DNA from: Acrocarpospora corrugata
GTDB taxonomy: Bacteria; Actinomycetota; Actinomycetes; Streptosporangiales; Streptosporangiaceae
Reading direction: 5' to 3'
DNA length: 64,000 nucleotides
Assembly: GCF_009687845.1 (NCBI RefSeq)
Contig: NZ_BLAD01000055.1
Location: forward strand, 57,526-121,525
The translations under genes and the position numbers were made by a program. Below are positions 9,009 through 16,785 of the stretch, piece by piece. Positions within the stretch are counted from its first letter, which is position 1. Each line of letters starts with the position of its first letter. The notes beneath the pieces were generated by a model. The model was not told the DNA's origin, made no database searches, and saw only the letters and a list, made by a program, of their open reading frames with translations.

Positions 9009-9110
9009 GCCGCCGGAAACAGGCGTCCGGACCCGGCTGGGCGGCCGGAGGCCCTGGCTAGGCCGGAGAACCAGGCGTTCGGCTCCGGCTGGGCCGCCGG
9101 AACCAGGCGT
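9001..9110. repeat. GC-rich imperfect tandem repeats at the ends of two convergent genes
   Basis: CCGGCTAGGCCGCCGGAA (from 9001) and CCGGCTGGGCCGCCGGAA (from 9085) begin two 26-base units that differ at two positions and both end CAGGCGT. Two more degenerate units lie between them. The array spans the stop codons of the pentapeptide gene and the facing TIMP-like gene and encodes part of the latter's Arg/Pro/Ser-rich tail. Confidence 0.6.
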
Positions 9111-9765
9111 ACAGGGTGCCGGTGCCGACTGGGATCAACAGAAGCAGCCACCACAGGGAGAGACTCGGATCGCTGGGTCCGGTGGCGCTCGCCGGTGTGG
9201 CGGCGATCGCGGGATCGGTCGTGAGTCCGTCCGTGTTGGCGGGTTTGGTCGGCCATTCGGCTTTTGGTGTGCCGAGAGCTTGAATGAGTTCTCTGGTGGC
9301 CGGGGTGCCGAAGAGGTCGGGGCGGACGTTGGTCTCCGACAGTGTGGCCGAGTCGCCGACCTCGCGGTTGCCGGAGCACAGGCTCGTGCCGAGGGGGACG
9401 GAGTCGGGGGAGCGCGTCATCCGGCCGATGGCCTGGGTGTCGTAGGCGAAGATCAGGTAGCGGGTGCCCACGGCCAGTTTGACGCCGCAGGACGCCTCGT
9501 GGACGGCCGACTGGACCTGGGTGCTCTCCATGACATCGCCCTTGTACGCCGTGTCCACCCGGAAGGTGTAGATCACCCCGGTGCCGAGTTCGGACGACTC
9601 ACCGGTCAGCAGGCGGTCGGCGACCACACCGCTGAACACGGCGGCCGACTCGCTCACCGCCTCGGCGGGTTCGACCGGGCCGCAGGAGCAGGCGGACGCC
9701 GTACCGGGCGTGAACACGAGGAGCCCGGCGAGGAGCGTTAGGACGATCAGGATTCGCTGCCGCAT
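9058..9765 (-). CDS. Secreted, membrane-anchored TIMP/NTR-like domain protein
   Basis: 235 residues: a signal peptide cut after TASA so that the mature protein begins CSCG. This is the N-terminal Cys-x-Cys arrangement of netrin/TIMP-like domains, in which eukaryotic TIMPs inhibit metalloproteases. The rest of the domain (AVFSGVVADRLL, YTFRVDTAYKGDV, ASCGVKLAVGTRYLIFAYD, SLCSGN) follows the family pattern through about residue 140. A low-complexity stretch is followed by one transmembrane helix (WWLLLLIPVGTGTLYAWF) and a short basic tail, so the domain faces outward. Bacterial members have no established function; inhibition of a protease is only a possibility. Convergent with the pentapeptide gene. 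Confidence 0.75.
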   Translation of the reverse strand: MRQRILIVLTLLAGLLVFTPGTASACSCGPVEPAEAVSESAAVFSGVVADRLLTGESSELGTGVIYTFRVDTAYKGDVMESTQVQSAVHEASCGVKLAVGTRYLIFAYDTQAIGRMTRSPDSVPLGTSLCSGNREVGDSATLSETNVRPDLFGTPATRELIQALGTPKAEWPTKPANTDGLTTDPAIAATPASATGPSDPSLSLWWLLLLIPVGTGTLYAWFRRPSRSRTPGSPA

Positions 9766-9969
9766 GCCCTCTGAACGAATCTCCGGTTCCCCGGGTTCAT
9801 AGCCAATCCCGAAGAGGACTATGCGTGATCAAGACTGCCCACTACGCTTCCAGTGTTTCCGCCGTGTGTCCGCGGGCCGCTTCGTCATGGAGGTCGGCTT
9901 GTGGCTGGCGTTGATTTCGTGCTCGCCGGATGTGGTGACTCCGGCTTTCCTGCCGAGAGCAGGACTGAC

Positions 9970-9987
9970 CTGCCCGGATTCGGGCAG
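9970..9987. promoter_or_regulatory. Short hairpin ahead of the GAF-ANTAR gene
   Basis: CTGCCCG (9970-9976) pairs with CGGGCAG (9981-9987) around a GATT loop, 65 bases before the ATG. It might be a leader hairpin; its function is unknown. Confidence 0.3.
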
Positions 9988-10052
9988 TTGACGTGACCAC
10001 GATGCCGCCTCTCCATGACCGCGCCGGCGCAGAGGTTACGAGAGGAAATGGA

Positions 10053-10772
10053 ATGACCCATATCGATCCGGAAGCACTGGTCGCGAGCCTGCGACGGTTG
10101 CAGAAGGCCGCTCCGGCGACCGGGATCGTGTACCACCTGGAGCGAATCGTCCAGGTCGTGGATCGGATCTTCGGCTATTCCGGGGCCGGTCTGATGTTCG
10201 CCGAGCAGGACCGTACTCTGCGCTACCTGTTCTCGACCGACGAGCGGGGGCGCAGCCTGGAACACGCGCAGGCGACGAGCGGCCAGGGGCCGTGCGTCGC
10301 CGCGTACACCCTGAACCGGGCGGTCACCACCGTCGACGTCCGGAAGGACCCCCGCTGGCCGAAGCTGGCCGACCTGCCCCACCCGGACGTCTGGGCGGTC
10401 GCGGGCGTCCCGGTACGGCTCGGCGGCACCCCCGTCGGCACCCTCAACGTCTACCTGGACACCACCCACGACTGGGAGGAATCCGACACCGAGGCGCTGC
10501 ACGCGTACGCGCACGTGATCGAGCAGGTGCTGGCCGCGGCCATCGAGGCCGAGGAGAAGTCCCAGCTGGCCGACCAGTTGCAGTACGCGCTCGACTACCG
10601 CGTCGTGATCGAACGCGCCGTCGGCTACCTGATGGGCAAACACGATCTGACCGCCACCCAGGCGTTCACCGGCCTGCGCAAACAGGCCAGGGACAGCAGA
10701 CGCCGGGTCGCCGATCTGGCTGCGGAACTCCTCGGGGAGCAGGGCAGTGGAGATCCTGATCACGCGGTCTGA
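10053..10772 (+). CDS. GAF-ANTAR regulator, probable RNA-binding antiterminator
   Basis: A 239-residue protein with an N-terminal GAF sensor (about 20-165, with HAQATSGQGPCVAAY and VPVRLGGTPVGTLNVYLD) and a C-terminal ANTAR domain (about 185-232: YALDYRVVIERAVGYLMGKH... AFTGLRKQARD). ANTAR proteins bind paired RNA hairpins and prevent transcription termination. The start at ATG 10053 is supported by AGAGGAAATGG directly upstream; the frame is open to 9993 without a better site. The next gene begins 26 bases inside this one, so the GAF-ANTAR and STAS proteins are translationally coupled. That pairing suggests a stress or sigma-factor-type signalling pair. The signal is unknown. Confidence 0.85.
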   Translation: MTHIDPEALVASLRRLQKAAPATGIVYHLERIVQVVDRIFGYSGAGLMFAEQDRTLRYLFSTDERGRSLEHAQATSGQGPCVAAYTLNRAVTTVDVRKDPRWPKLADLPHPDVWAVAGVPVRLGGTPVGTLNVYLDTTHDWEESDTEALHAYAHVIEQVLAAAIEAEEKSQLADQLQYALDYRVVIERAVGYLMGKHDLTATQAFTGLRKQARDSRRRVADLAAELLGEQGSGDPDHAV

Positions 10773-11241
10773 GCGGGTGGTCAGGATGTCCCTGATCGGC
10801 GACCTGGACCTGATCGGGCTCGGCACGCTGCGCGCCGCCGTCCGGGAGGTCACCACGCCCGATCTGGGCACGTGGGGGAAACCCCGCCCAGCCGCGAAGG
10901 TGCCCGGACATATCTACCTGGACCTGGCCAAGGTGGAATTCATCGACTGCGCGGGGGCTCGGACCCTGGTCTGGGTGGCGGCGCGGATGCGTGGCCGGGT
11001 GACGATCCTGAACCCGTCGCCGCTGGTGGGACGGGTGCTGGCGCTGCTGGAGTTTGATCGGTTTCTCACCATCGTCGAGCGGGGCGATACCCTGATCGGT
11101 GATGTACCGCATTCTACTCACGCGAGTCCTGAGCCGTTTCGACGCCGAGACGGTTCACCATCTGACGATCCGGTTGCTTCGGATTCTGGCGGTTCTGCCG
11201 ATCGTGAAGCGCGTCCTCCACGGCTGGCTGGCCCCGCGTGA
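10747..11241 (+). CDS. STAS-domain protein lacking the phosphorylated serine
   Basis: The first 110 or so residues form a STAS (anti-anti-sigma) domain: MEILITRSERVVRMSLIGDLDLIG, a short insert, HIYLDLAKVEFIDCAGARTLVWV and VGRVLALLEFD. In regulated anti-sigma antagonists the segment is DSSG or DSTG, with the Ser/Thr phosphorylated by the anti-sigma kinase; here it is DCAG, so the usual switch residue is absent. The GTG start overlaps the GAF-ANTAR gene by 26 bases. The last 45 or so residues are translated from the beginning of pyrD in another frame, an overlap of 140 bases, and look unstructured. Confidence 0.75.
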   Translation: MEILITRSERVVRMSLIGDLDLIGLGTLRAAVREVTTPDLGTWGKPRPAAKVPGHIYLDLAKVEFIDCAGARTLVWVAARMRGRVTILNPSPLVGRVLALLEFDRFLTIVERGDTLIGDVPHSTHASPEPFRRRDGSPSDDPVASDSGGSADREARPPRLAGPA

Positions 11242-12154
11242 CGAGGGGCTCCGGGTGCGGGCGTTCGGCGTGCACTTCCCTGGCCCGTTCGGCCTGGCCG
11301 CCGGGTTCGACAAGAACGCCGAGTGCGTGGAACCGCTGGCCGCGCTGGGGTTCAGCCATGTCGAGGTCGGCACGATCACCGCACACGCGCAGCCCGGCAA
11401 CGCCCGCCCGCGCCTGTTCCGCCTGGTGCCGGAGCGAGCGATTATCAACCGGATGGGCTTCAACAACGAGGGTGCGGCCAAGGCCGCGAAACGGCTCAAG
11501 AAGCCCAGGAGCCTCCCGGTCGTCGTAGGCGTCAACATCGGCAAGACCAAGGTCATCCCCGAAGACGAAGCCGCTGCGGACTACGTGGCGAGCGCGCGCA
11601 AGCTGGCCCCGCTCGCCGACTACCTGGTCGTCAACGTCAGCTCGCCGAACACGCCCGGCCTGCGCAACTTGCAGGCCGTCGAGCTGCTCCGCCCGCTGCT
11701 CGCCCAGGTCAAGGAGGTGGCGGGCCGTACGCCGCTGCTGGTCAAGATCGCGCCCGACCTGGCCGACGAGGACGTGGACGAGGTCGCCCAGCTCGCGGTG
11801 GAACTCGGGCTCGCCGGAATCATCGCGACGAACACCACGATCAGCCGGGAAAAGGTCTCCTCCACCGAACAGGGCGGACTGTCCGGCCGCCCGTTGAAGG
11901 ACCGCTCGCTGGAGGTCCTCCGCCGCCTGCACGCCAAGGTCGGGGCCAACATCACGCTGGTCTCGGTCGGCGGCGTGGAGAGCGTGGACGACGTGTGGGA
12001 ACGTCTCCTCGCCGGCGCCACCCTGGTCCAGGGCTACACCGGGCTGATCTACGCGGGACCGCTGTGGCCGTCCCGGGTGAATCGCCAGCTCTCCCGCCGC
12101 CTGCGCCGACATGGTTACACCTCGATCACCCAGGTCATTGGGCGAGTCGACTAG
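11102..12154 (+). CDS. pyrD: Dihydroorotate dehydrogenase (quinone), class 2
   Basis: Membrane-associated flavoenzyme of pyrimidine synthesis that oxidises dihydroorotate to orotate and passes electrons to quinone. At 350 residues with the N-terminal helical extension (RILLTRVLSRFDAETVHHL) it belongs to class 2. FMN/orotate motifs seen: GFDKNAECVEPLAALGFSHVEVGT, INRMGFNNEG, NVSSPNTPGLR with the class 2 catalytic Ser, KIAPDLADED, TNTTISRE, GGLSGRPL and SVGGV...LVQGYTGLIY. ATG 11102 is used; GTG 11099 just before it is equally possible. It is the last gene of the GAF-ANTAR / STAS / pyrD group and may be partly transcribed with it. Confidence 0.95.
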   Translation: MYRILLTRVLSRFDAETVHHLTIRLLRILAVLPIVKRVLHGWLAPRDEGLRVRAFGVHFPGPFGLAAGFDKNAECVEPLAALGFSHVEVGTITAHAQPGNARPRLFRLVPERAIINRMGFNNEGAAKAAKRLKKPRSLPVVVGVNIGKTKVIPEDEAAADYVASARKLAPLADYLVVNVSSPNTPGLRNLQAVELLRPLLAQVKEVAGRTPLLVKIAPDLADEDVDEVAQLAVELGLAGIIATNTTISREKVSSTEQGGLSGRPLKDRSLEVLRRLHAKVGANITLVSVGGVESVDDVWERLLAGATLVQGYTGLIYAGPLWPSRVNRQLSRRLRRHGYTSITQVIGRVD

Positions 12155-12202
12155 GCCAGGACGGCCGACTCCGTGCGTGCGCGGAGCCGGGCGGCCTGGC
12201 CG

Positions 12203-13054
12203 CTAACCCTTGTCGGAGCCCTCGTTCGCTCCCCGCACGAAGTAGCGCTGGAAGATAACGAAGATCACGGCCACCGGGATGGTGGCCAGCAGGGCCGCGC
12301 CCAGTTTGAGCGGATACTGCGTTCCGACGCCCAGCGATCCCGACACCAGGTCCGCGAGCCCTCGGGGCAGCGTGAACAGGGCGGGATTCTGGACGGCCAC
12401 CAGGCTGTGCGGAAACTCGTTCCAGGTGCCCTGGAACGAGATGATCGTCAGCGTGATGAGCGCCGGCCGCGCCATCGGCAGCACCACCGACCAGAACGTC
12501 CGGAACACTCCGGCTCCGTCGATCCTGGCGGCCTCCTCGACGCTGACCGGGATGGACTCGAAGAACTGCTTCATGATGAAGACGCCCGCCGCGTCCACGA
12601 TCACCGGCAGGATCAGCGCGGTGTAGCTGTTGTAGATCCCGACCTGATTCAAAACCAGAAATTTCGGGATAAAGAGGACTACGCCGGGGACGGCCATGAT
12701 GGCGAGGATCGCCGAGAACAGGCCGGCCCGCCCGCGGAACCGGAGGCGGGCGAGAGCGTAGCCCGCCATCGAGTCCAGCAGCAGCCGCCCCAGCGTCACC
12801 ACGATCGTGATCACGAGCGAGTTGCCCAGCCACAGCGGCAGATCGGTGTCGATGAACACCCGCTCGTACCCGCCGGTGGAGATCGGGTCCGGGATCGGGG
12901 AGAGCGGGTTGGCCGCCGCGTCCGGCTCGGTCTTGAACGAGTTCCCGATCTGGATCACGAACGGATACAGGAAGACCAGCGCGAAGAAGATCAGGACGCT
13001 GTAGCCCAGGAAGCGCGAGGCCAGTGTGCGCCCGCCGGTGTTGTCGCGAGCCAC
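12203..13054 (-). CDS. Carbohydrate ABC transporter permease, MalG type
   Basis: A 283-residue inner-membrane permease with six helices. The cytoplasmic EAA loop reads EEAARIDGAGVFRTFWSVVLP, the contact site for the ATPase. It is the last gene of the LacI / binding protein / permease / permease cluster, 1 base after the upstream permease gene, so the two are translationally coupled. No ATPase gene is nearby; in actinomycetes one shared ATPase such as MsiK commonly serves many sugar importers. The substrate cannot be read from the permease; the neighbouring glycosidases suggest an oligosaccharide. Confidence 0.9.
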   Translation of the reverse strand: MARDNTGGRTLASRFLGYSVLIFFALVFLYPFVIQIGNSFKTEPDAAANPLSPIPDPISTGGYERVFIDTDLPLWLGNSLVITIVVTLGRLLLDSMAGYALARLRFRGRAGLFSAILAIMAVPGVVLFIPKFLVLNQVGIYNSYTALILPVIVDAAGVFIMKQFFESIPVSVEEAARIDGAGVFRTFWSVVLPMARPALITLTIISFQGTWNEFPHSLVAVQNPALFTLPRGLADLVSGSLGVGTQYPLKLGAALLATIPVAVIFVIFQRYFVRGANEGSDKG

Positions 13055-13055
13055 C

Positions 13056-14102
13056 TCACACCTTCCGATCCCGCATGACCCACCGCTGGATCAGCGTCAG
13101 CACCACGATGATGGCGAACAGCACGAACGAGATCGCCGTCCCGGAGCCGTACTCGAAGCTCCGGAAGGCCGTCTGGTACGACAGGAACGCCGGAGTGAGC
13201 GTGGTCTTGGCGGGATTGCCCTGGCTCATCACGTAGATCTGGTCGAACACCTGCCAGGTGGAGATCAGCCCCAGCGTGAGCACCAGGAACAGCGTCGGCT
13301 TCAGCATCGGCAGCGTCACGTACCGGAACACGCCCCGGTTGCCGGCGCCGTCCAGTTTGGCGGCCTCTTCGAGGGTGACCGGGATGTCCTGCAACGCGGC
13401 CAGGAACATCAGCATGAACGTGCCCGAGGTGGTCCAGACGACCAGCATGATGATGGTCGTCATGGCCACGCTCGGCCCGGACAGCCAGTCCCACCAGGAC
13501 AGCCCGAACGGCCCGGTCGCCAGCAGCGCGGCCGGGGGAGCGTCGACGTCCACCAGGCCGAGCCCGCTCAGCAGCAGGTGCAGCGTTCCCCTGGAGTCGG
13601 AGAACCACTGCGGCCCGTCGATCCCGAAGACACTCAGCAGGCTGTTGACCGCGCCCGAGTTGGCGAACACGAACAGGAAGACCACGCTGATCGCCACCGA
13701 GCTGGTGACCGAGGGGAAGAAGAACGCCGCCCGGAAGAACGACTTGCCGCGCAGCAGCCGGTTGTTGACGATCATGGCCAGGCCCAGCGCCAGCAAGGTC
13801 TGGCAGGGCACCACGATGATCACGTAGTAGACGTTGTTCCGCAGGCTCGTCATGAAGTCCTGCCGGGTGAGCCCGTCCTCGGTGAACAGCCGGGTGTAGT
13901 TCTCGGCTCCGACGAAGGGCACACTCGCCTTGAACGGGCTGCCCTGGCCGTTCCAGTCGGTCATGCTGACCCACAGGGCCATCAGGATCGGCAGCAGCAT
14001 GAACACGCTCAGGATGACGACGACCGGCGCCACGAACAGCCAGCCCGCGAGGTTCTCCCGGGCTCTGCTGGATATCCCTCGGCGCGACGCGGCGACAGCC
14101 AC
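13056..14102 (-). CDS. Carbohydrate ABC transporter permease, MalF type
   Basis: 348 residues from a GTG at 14102, chosen because GGAAAGGAGG lies 5 bases upstream; the longer frame to 14135 would bury this site. Six or more membrane helices, with the EAA loop EEAAKLDGAGNRGVFRYVTLP near residue 245. The loop between helices 3 and 4 is long (about residues 145-215, PQWFSDSRGT to GPFGLSWWDWL), a feature seen in some MalF-type permeases. It pairs with the MalG-type permease that follows. Confidence 0.9.
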   Translation of the reverse strand: MAVAASRRGISSRARENLAGWLFVAPVVVILSVFMLLPILMALWVSMTDWNGQGSPFKASVPFVGAENYTRLFTEDGLTRQDFMTSLRNNVYYVIIVVPCQTLLALGLAMIVNNRLLRGKSFFRAAFFFPSVTSSVAISVVFLFVFANSGAVNSLLSVFGIDGPQWFSDSRGTLHLLLSGLGLVDVDAPPAALLATGPFGLSWWDWLSGPSVAMTTIIMLVVWTTSGTFMLMFLAALQDIPVTLEEAAKLDGAGNRGVFRYVTLPMLKPTLFLVLTLGLISTWQVFDQIYVMSQGNPAKTTLTPAFLSYQTAFRSFEYGSGTAISFVLFAIIVVLTLIQRWVMRDRKV

Positions 14103-14123
14103 GACGGCCTCCTTTCCAACCGT

Positions 14124-14163
14124 CCGGTACGGCACCCGCCTGCCGAGGCGAGTGCCGTACCGG
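14124..14163 (-). terminator. Intercistronic hairpin between binding protein and permease genes
   Basis: CCGGTACGGCAC (14124-14135) and GTGCCGTACCGG (14152-14163) form a perfect 12-bp stem with a 16-base loop, 7 bases after the binding-protein stop. Hairpins at this spot in sugar ABC operons usually protect the upstream message or attenuate read-through, giving more binding protein than permease. Confidence 0.7.
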
Positions 14164-14170
14164 CGCGGGA

Positions 14171-15430
14171 TCAGTTGCCGAGGGCTGCCGTGGTGTTCTT
14201 CTGCACCCGCGCCAGCAGCGTCTTCGGGTCGATCGAGGCCAGCTGCTGGATGCCGGTGTCGAAGTCGGCCAGCACGCTGTCCATCTTGGGCGCGTTGACC
14301 GGGCCGTGCGCGTAGTCGGCGCCGTTCACGAAGGGGGCGTCGTCCGGGAAGGCCGCGGTGTAGGCGTCCTTGGCCGACTGGCGGGACGGCATGACGCCGA
14401 ACGCCTGGGCGAAGGCCATCTGCTGCTCGACCGTGGTCATCGCCTCGACGAAGCTGACGGCCTGCTCCTTGAACTTGCTCTTGGCGGAGATGCCCCAGCA
14501 GTTGGTGAAGGACAGGGTGCCCTTGCCCTTGGGCCCGGCCGGCATCTCGTGGACCGTGTACTTCACGTCGGGGAAGTCGTTGGTCATCGCGCCCTTGATC
14601 CAGTTGCCCTCGACCGTCATCGCGGCCTTGCCCTTGCCGAAGGCCTCACCGGCCCAGCCGGCGTCCAGCTGCTTGGGGGTCTGGGCGTACTTGTCCTTCA
14701 TCAGGCCCTGGACGTAGCTGAGCGCCGTCAGGTTCTCCGGCGAGTCGGCGGTCGCGGTCTTGCCGTCCGCGCTGACGATCCAGCCGCCCGCGCCGACCAT
14801 GAACGCGCCGACCCGGTCCCGGGTGTCGCCGAGCGCCAGCGCGGTGATGTCCTTGGCCTTCAGCTTCTCGCTGACCGCGGTGAGCTGCTCCCAGGTGGTC
14901 GGCACGTCGGCGTCGGTCAGCCCGCCCTTGGCCCACAGGTCGGAGTTGATCACCAGCGCCAGGGTGGAGAAGTCCTTGGGCGCGCAGTAGTACTTACCGT
15001 CATAGGTGAAGGTGTCGCGCAGGCTCTGGTAGAAGTCGGTCGGGTTGGAGATCTTGTCGCCGTACGGCTCCAGCGCCCCCACGCTGGCGTAGTCGGCGAA
15101 CCTGGACGCGTCCACGTAGAACACGTCCGGCGGGCTGTCACCCGCGAAGGCCTGGCCGAGCTGCTGGCCGAGGTCCTGGGCGGGCGTCACGGTGGCCTTG
15201 TCGCCGGTCTTGGTCGCCCACGCCGAGGCGGCGGCGTTGACCGCGCCGGTCTCGGCCTCGCCGGAGGAGCCGATCAGGATCTGCAGGTCGGCGGGGCCCG
15301 CGGAGGCCGGGGCCTGCGAGGCGGGGGCGGCGCCCGGCTCCTCGAAGCCACTGCCGCAGGCGGCCGCGGTGAGCAGGGTGGCGGAGGCGGCGGACAGGAC
15401 GGCCGCGTTCCGGAGAGTGCTGCGCTTCAT
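14171..15430 (-). CDS. Sugar ABC transporter substrate-binding lipoprotein
   Basis: A 419-residue family 1 solute-binding protein. It has a signal peptide with lipobox TAAAC (acylated Cys at about 25), an Ala/Pro/Gly-rich tether, then the two-lobed binding fold: LQILIGSSGEAETGAVNAAASAW, PPDVFYVDASRFADYASVGALEPY, YCAPKDFSTLALVINSDLW, GKAAMTVEGNWI. It captures the sugar outside the membrane for the two permeases encoded downstream. It sits 45 bases after the LacI regulator gene and is probably co-transcribed with it. The ligand is not deducible. Confidence 0.92.
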   Translation of the reverse strand: MKRSTLRNAAVLSAASATLLTAAACGSGFEEPGAAPASQAPASAGPADLQILIGSSGEAETGAVNAAASAWATKTGDKATVTPAQDLGQQLGQAFAGDSPPDVFYVDASRFADYASVGALEPYGDKISNPTDFYQSLRDTFTYDGKYYCAPKDFSTLALVINSDLWAKGGLTDADVPTTWEQLTAVSEKLKAKDITALALGDTRDRVGAFMVGAGGWIVSADGKTATADSPENLTALSYVQGLMKDKYAQTPKQLDAGWAGEAFGKGKAAMTVEGNWIKGAMTNDFPDVKYTVHEMPAGPKGKGTLSFTNCWGISAKSKFKEQAVSFVEAMTTVEQQMAFAQAFGVMPSRQSAKDAYTAAFPDDAPFVNGADYAHGPVNAPKMDSVLADFDTGIQQLASIDPKTLLARVQKNTTAALGN

Positions 15431-15475
15431 CGCGATATTCCTTGTCTTTCCGGGGGTTGTACAGATCGCCGGAGG

Positions 15476-16492
15476 TCAGGCGGATTGCCGGACCACCAGC
15501 GAGGGGGGGAGCAGGATGGTGCCGGGCGGAGTTCGTTCCAGGGCGCGGCTGAGCAGCTGCATGCAGCGGGCCGCGGCTTCGGTCAGGGGCTGGTGCACGC
15601 TGGTCAGCCCGATCGCCTTGGCCACCGGGGTGTCGTCGAAGCCGACCACGGCGATCCGCCGGTAGGCCTCGGCGTGCCAGGCGGGGTTGGGCGAGCGGGC
15701 CACCTGCAGGGCGCCGAGCGCGAGCGAGTCGCTGGCGCAGACCAGGGCGGTGATGTCGGGGTCGCCGGAGATCAGGTCGCGGGCCGCCGCCTCGCCGTCG
15801 GCGATGGCGTCGCTGGTGGCGCGGCTCAGCCCGGTGGGGTCGAGCCCGGCCCCCGCGAGGGCCCGCCGCCACCCTTCCCTGCGGTCGTCGCCGACGCCGG
15901 AGCCGGACGGCCAGCCGAGGAAGGCGATCCGGCGGTGCCCGGTGGCGAGCAGGTGCTCGGTGGCCGCCTCGGTGCCGGCCGAGCCGTCCACGTCCACCCA
16001 CGGATGCGGCACTTCCGGCAGTTCGCTCCATGGGCGGCCGAACGTGACGAACGGCAGCTTCCGGTCGAGCAGCCAGGACGTGCGCGGGTCCTTGTGGTGG
16101 GTGCTGGTCAGCACGAACGCGTCCGGTTCGTGCGCGCCGAGCAGGTCCTCGAAGGCGGCAATCTCCTTGTCGTCGTCACCGGCGGTGTACAGCAGCAGCC
16201 GGTAGCCTGCTTCGGCGGCCGATTCGGTCAGTCCGTGCAGGAACCGGTCGAACACCGACCCGTTGATGCCGTCGCCGGCCGGGTCGATCCGGATCGCGAT
16301 CAACCCCGACCGGCCGGTACGCATCTGCCGGGCCGCGAGGTTGACCCGGTACCCGAGCTCCTCCACGACTTCCAGCACGCGCTGCCGGGTCTCCGGCCGG
16401 ACGACCTCGGGGGAGTTCAAGGCGTTGGAAACGGTCTGCCGCGACACACCCGCGATCCGGGCAACGTCGGCGATCGTCACCTTATCGGCCAT
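15476..16492 (-). CDS. LacI-family regulator of the sugar ABC operon
   Basis: 338 residues. The N-terminal helix-turn-helix reads VTIADVARIAGVSRQTVSNALNSPEVVRPETR, followed by the hinge helix (VNLAARQMRTGRSGLIA) and a periplasmic-binding-protein-like sensor domain to VVRQSA. ATG 16492 is preferred because GAAAGG lies 7-8 bases upstream; an in-frame GTG at 16498 is possible. First gene of the ABC operon. Two TTGAxCGTTCAA palindromes lie only 20-60 bases upstream of its start, so it very likely represses its own operon and is released by the imported sugar. Confidence 0.93.
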   Translation of the reverse strand: MADKVTIADVARIAGVSRQTVSNALNSPEVVRPETRQRVLEVVEELGYRVNLAARQMRTGRSGLIAIRIDPAGDGINGSVFDRFLHGLTESAAEAGYRLLLYTAGDDDKEIAAFEDLLGAHEPDAFVLTSTHHKDPRTSWLLDRKLPFVTFGRPWSELPEVPHPWVDVDGSAGTEAATEHLLATGHRRIAFLGWPSGSGVGDDRREGWRRALAGAGLDPTGLSRATSDAIADGEAAARDLISGDPDITALVCASDSLALGALQVARSPNPAWHAEAYRRIAVVGFDDTPVAKAIGLTSVHQPLTEAAARCMQLLSRALERTPPGTILLPPSLVVRQSA

Positions 16493-16511
16493 GAACACAC
16501 CTTTCGGGGGG

Positions 16512-16523
16512 TTGAACGTTCAA
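16512..16523. promoter_or_regulatory. LacI operator 1
   Basis: TTGAACGTTCAA is a perfect 12-base palindrome with central CG, 20 bases ahead of the lacI-type start. It is the best of a pair; the second copy is centred exactly 30 bases away. Confidence 0.7.
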
Positions 16524-16541
16524 ATAGAAGTAAGGCATGAT

Positions 16542-16553
16542 TTGATCGTTCAA
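16542..16553. promoter_or_regulatory. LacI operator 2
   Basis: TTGATCGTTCAA differs from operator 1 at a single base. The 30-base centre spacing is close to three helical turns, so two dimers could sit on the same face of the DNA. Confidence 0.65.
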
Positions 16554-16633
16554 GTTAAGGAATTGTTTCGCAATCTGCACCCCCGGCGACCATCTGTCAA
16601 GACCCAACTCCGCAACGAGCCCTCGGCAACCCC

Positions 16634-16752
16634 CGCGCCATAACTCGTATGTCCCGGCTTGGCCGCGCCTGCGTCTGGACTGAGGAACGCAGGTCGCGAA
16701 GCGGCCGGAGAGACGAGGGAAGACGCAGGCTCCCCAGCGGCCAAGCCCGCCG
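16634..16752 (+). repeat. Structured dispersed repeat, copy A
   Basis: About 119 bases that are roughly 93% identical to the reverse complement of 26899-27017. The unit contains a long inverted repeat: GGCTTGGCCGCGCCTGCGTC (16656-16675) against GACGCAGGC (16722-16730) and GCGGCCAAGCC (16737-16747). It also has an inner GGTCGC-GAA-GCGGCC hairpin and, just beyond the right end, CCGAGCC-GAA-GGCTCGG (16750-16766). Differences between the copies keep pairing. It lies in the 5' region of the amylo-glucosidase-like gene. Small frames inside it are not genes. Confidence 0.8.
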
Positions 16753-16785
16753 AGCCGAAGGCTCGGCCATAAGAAAGGACTACGT

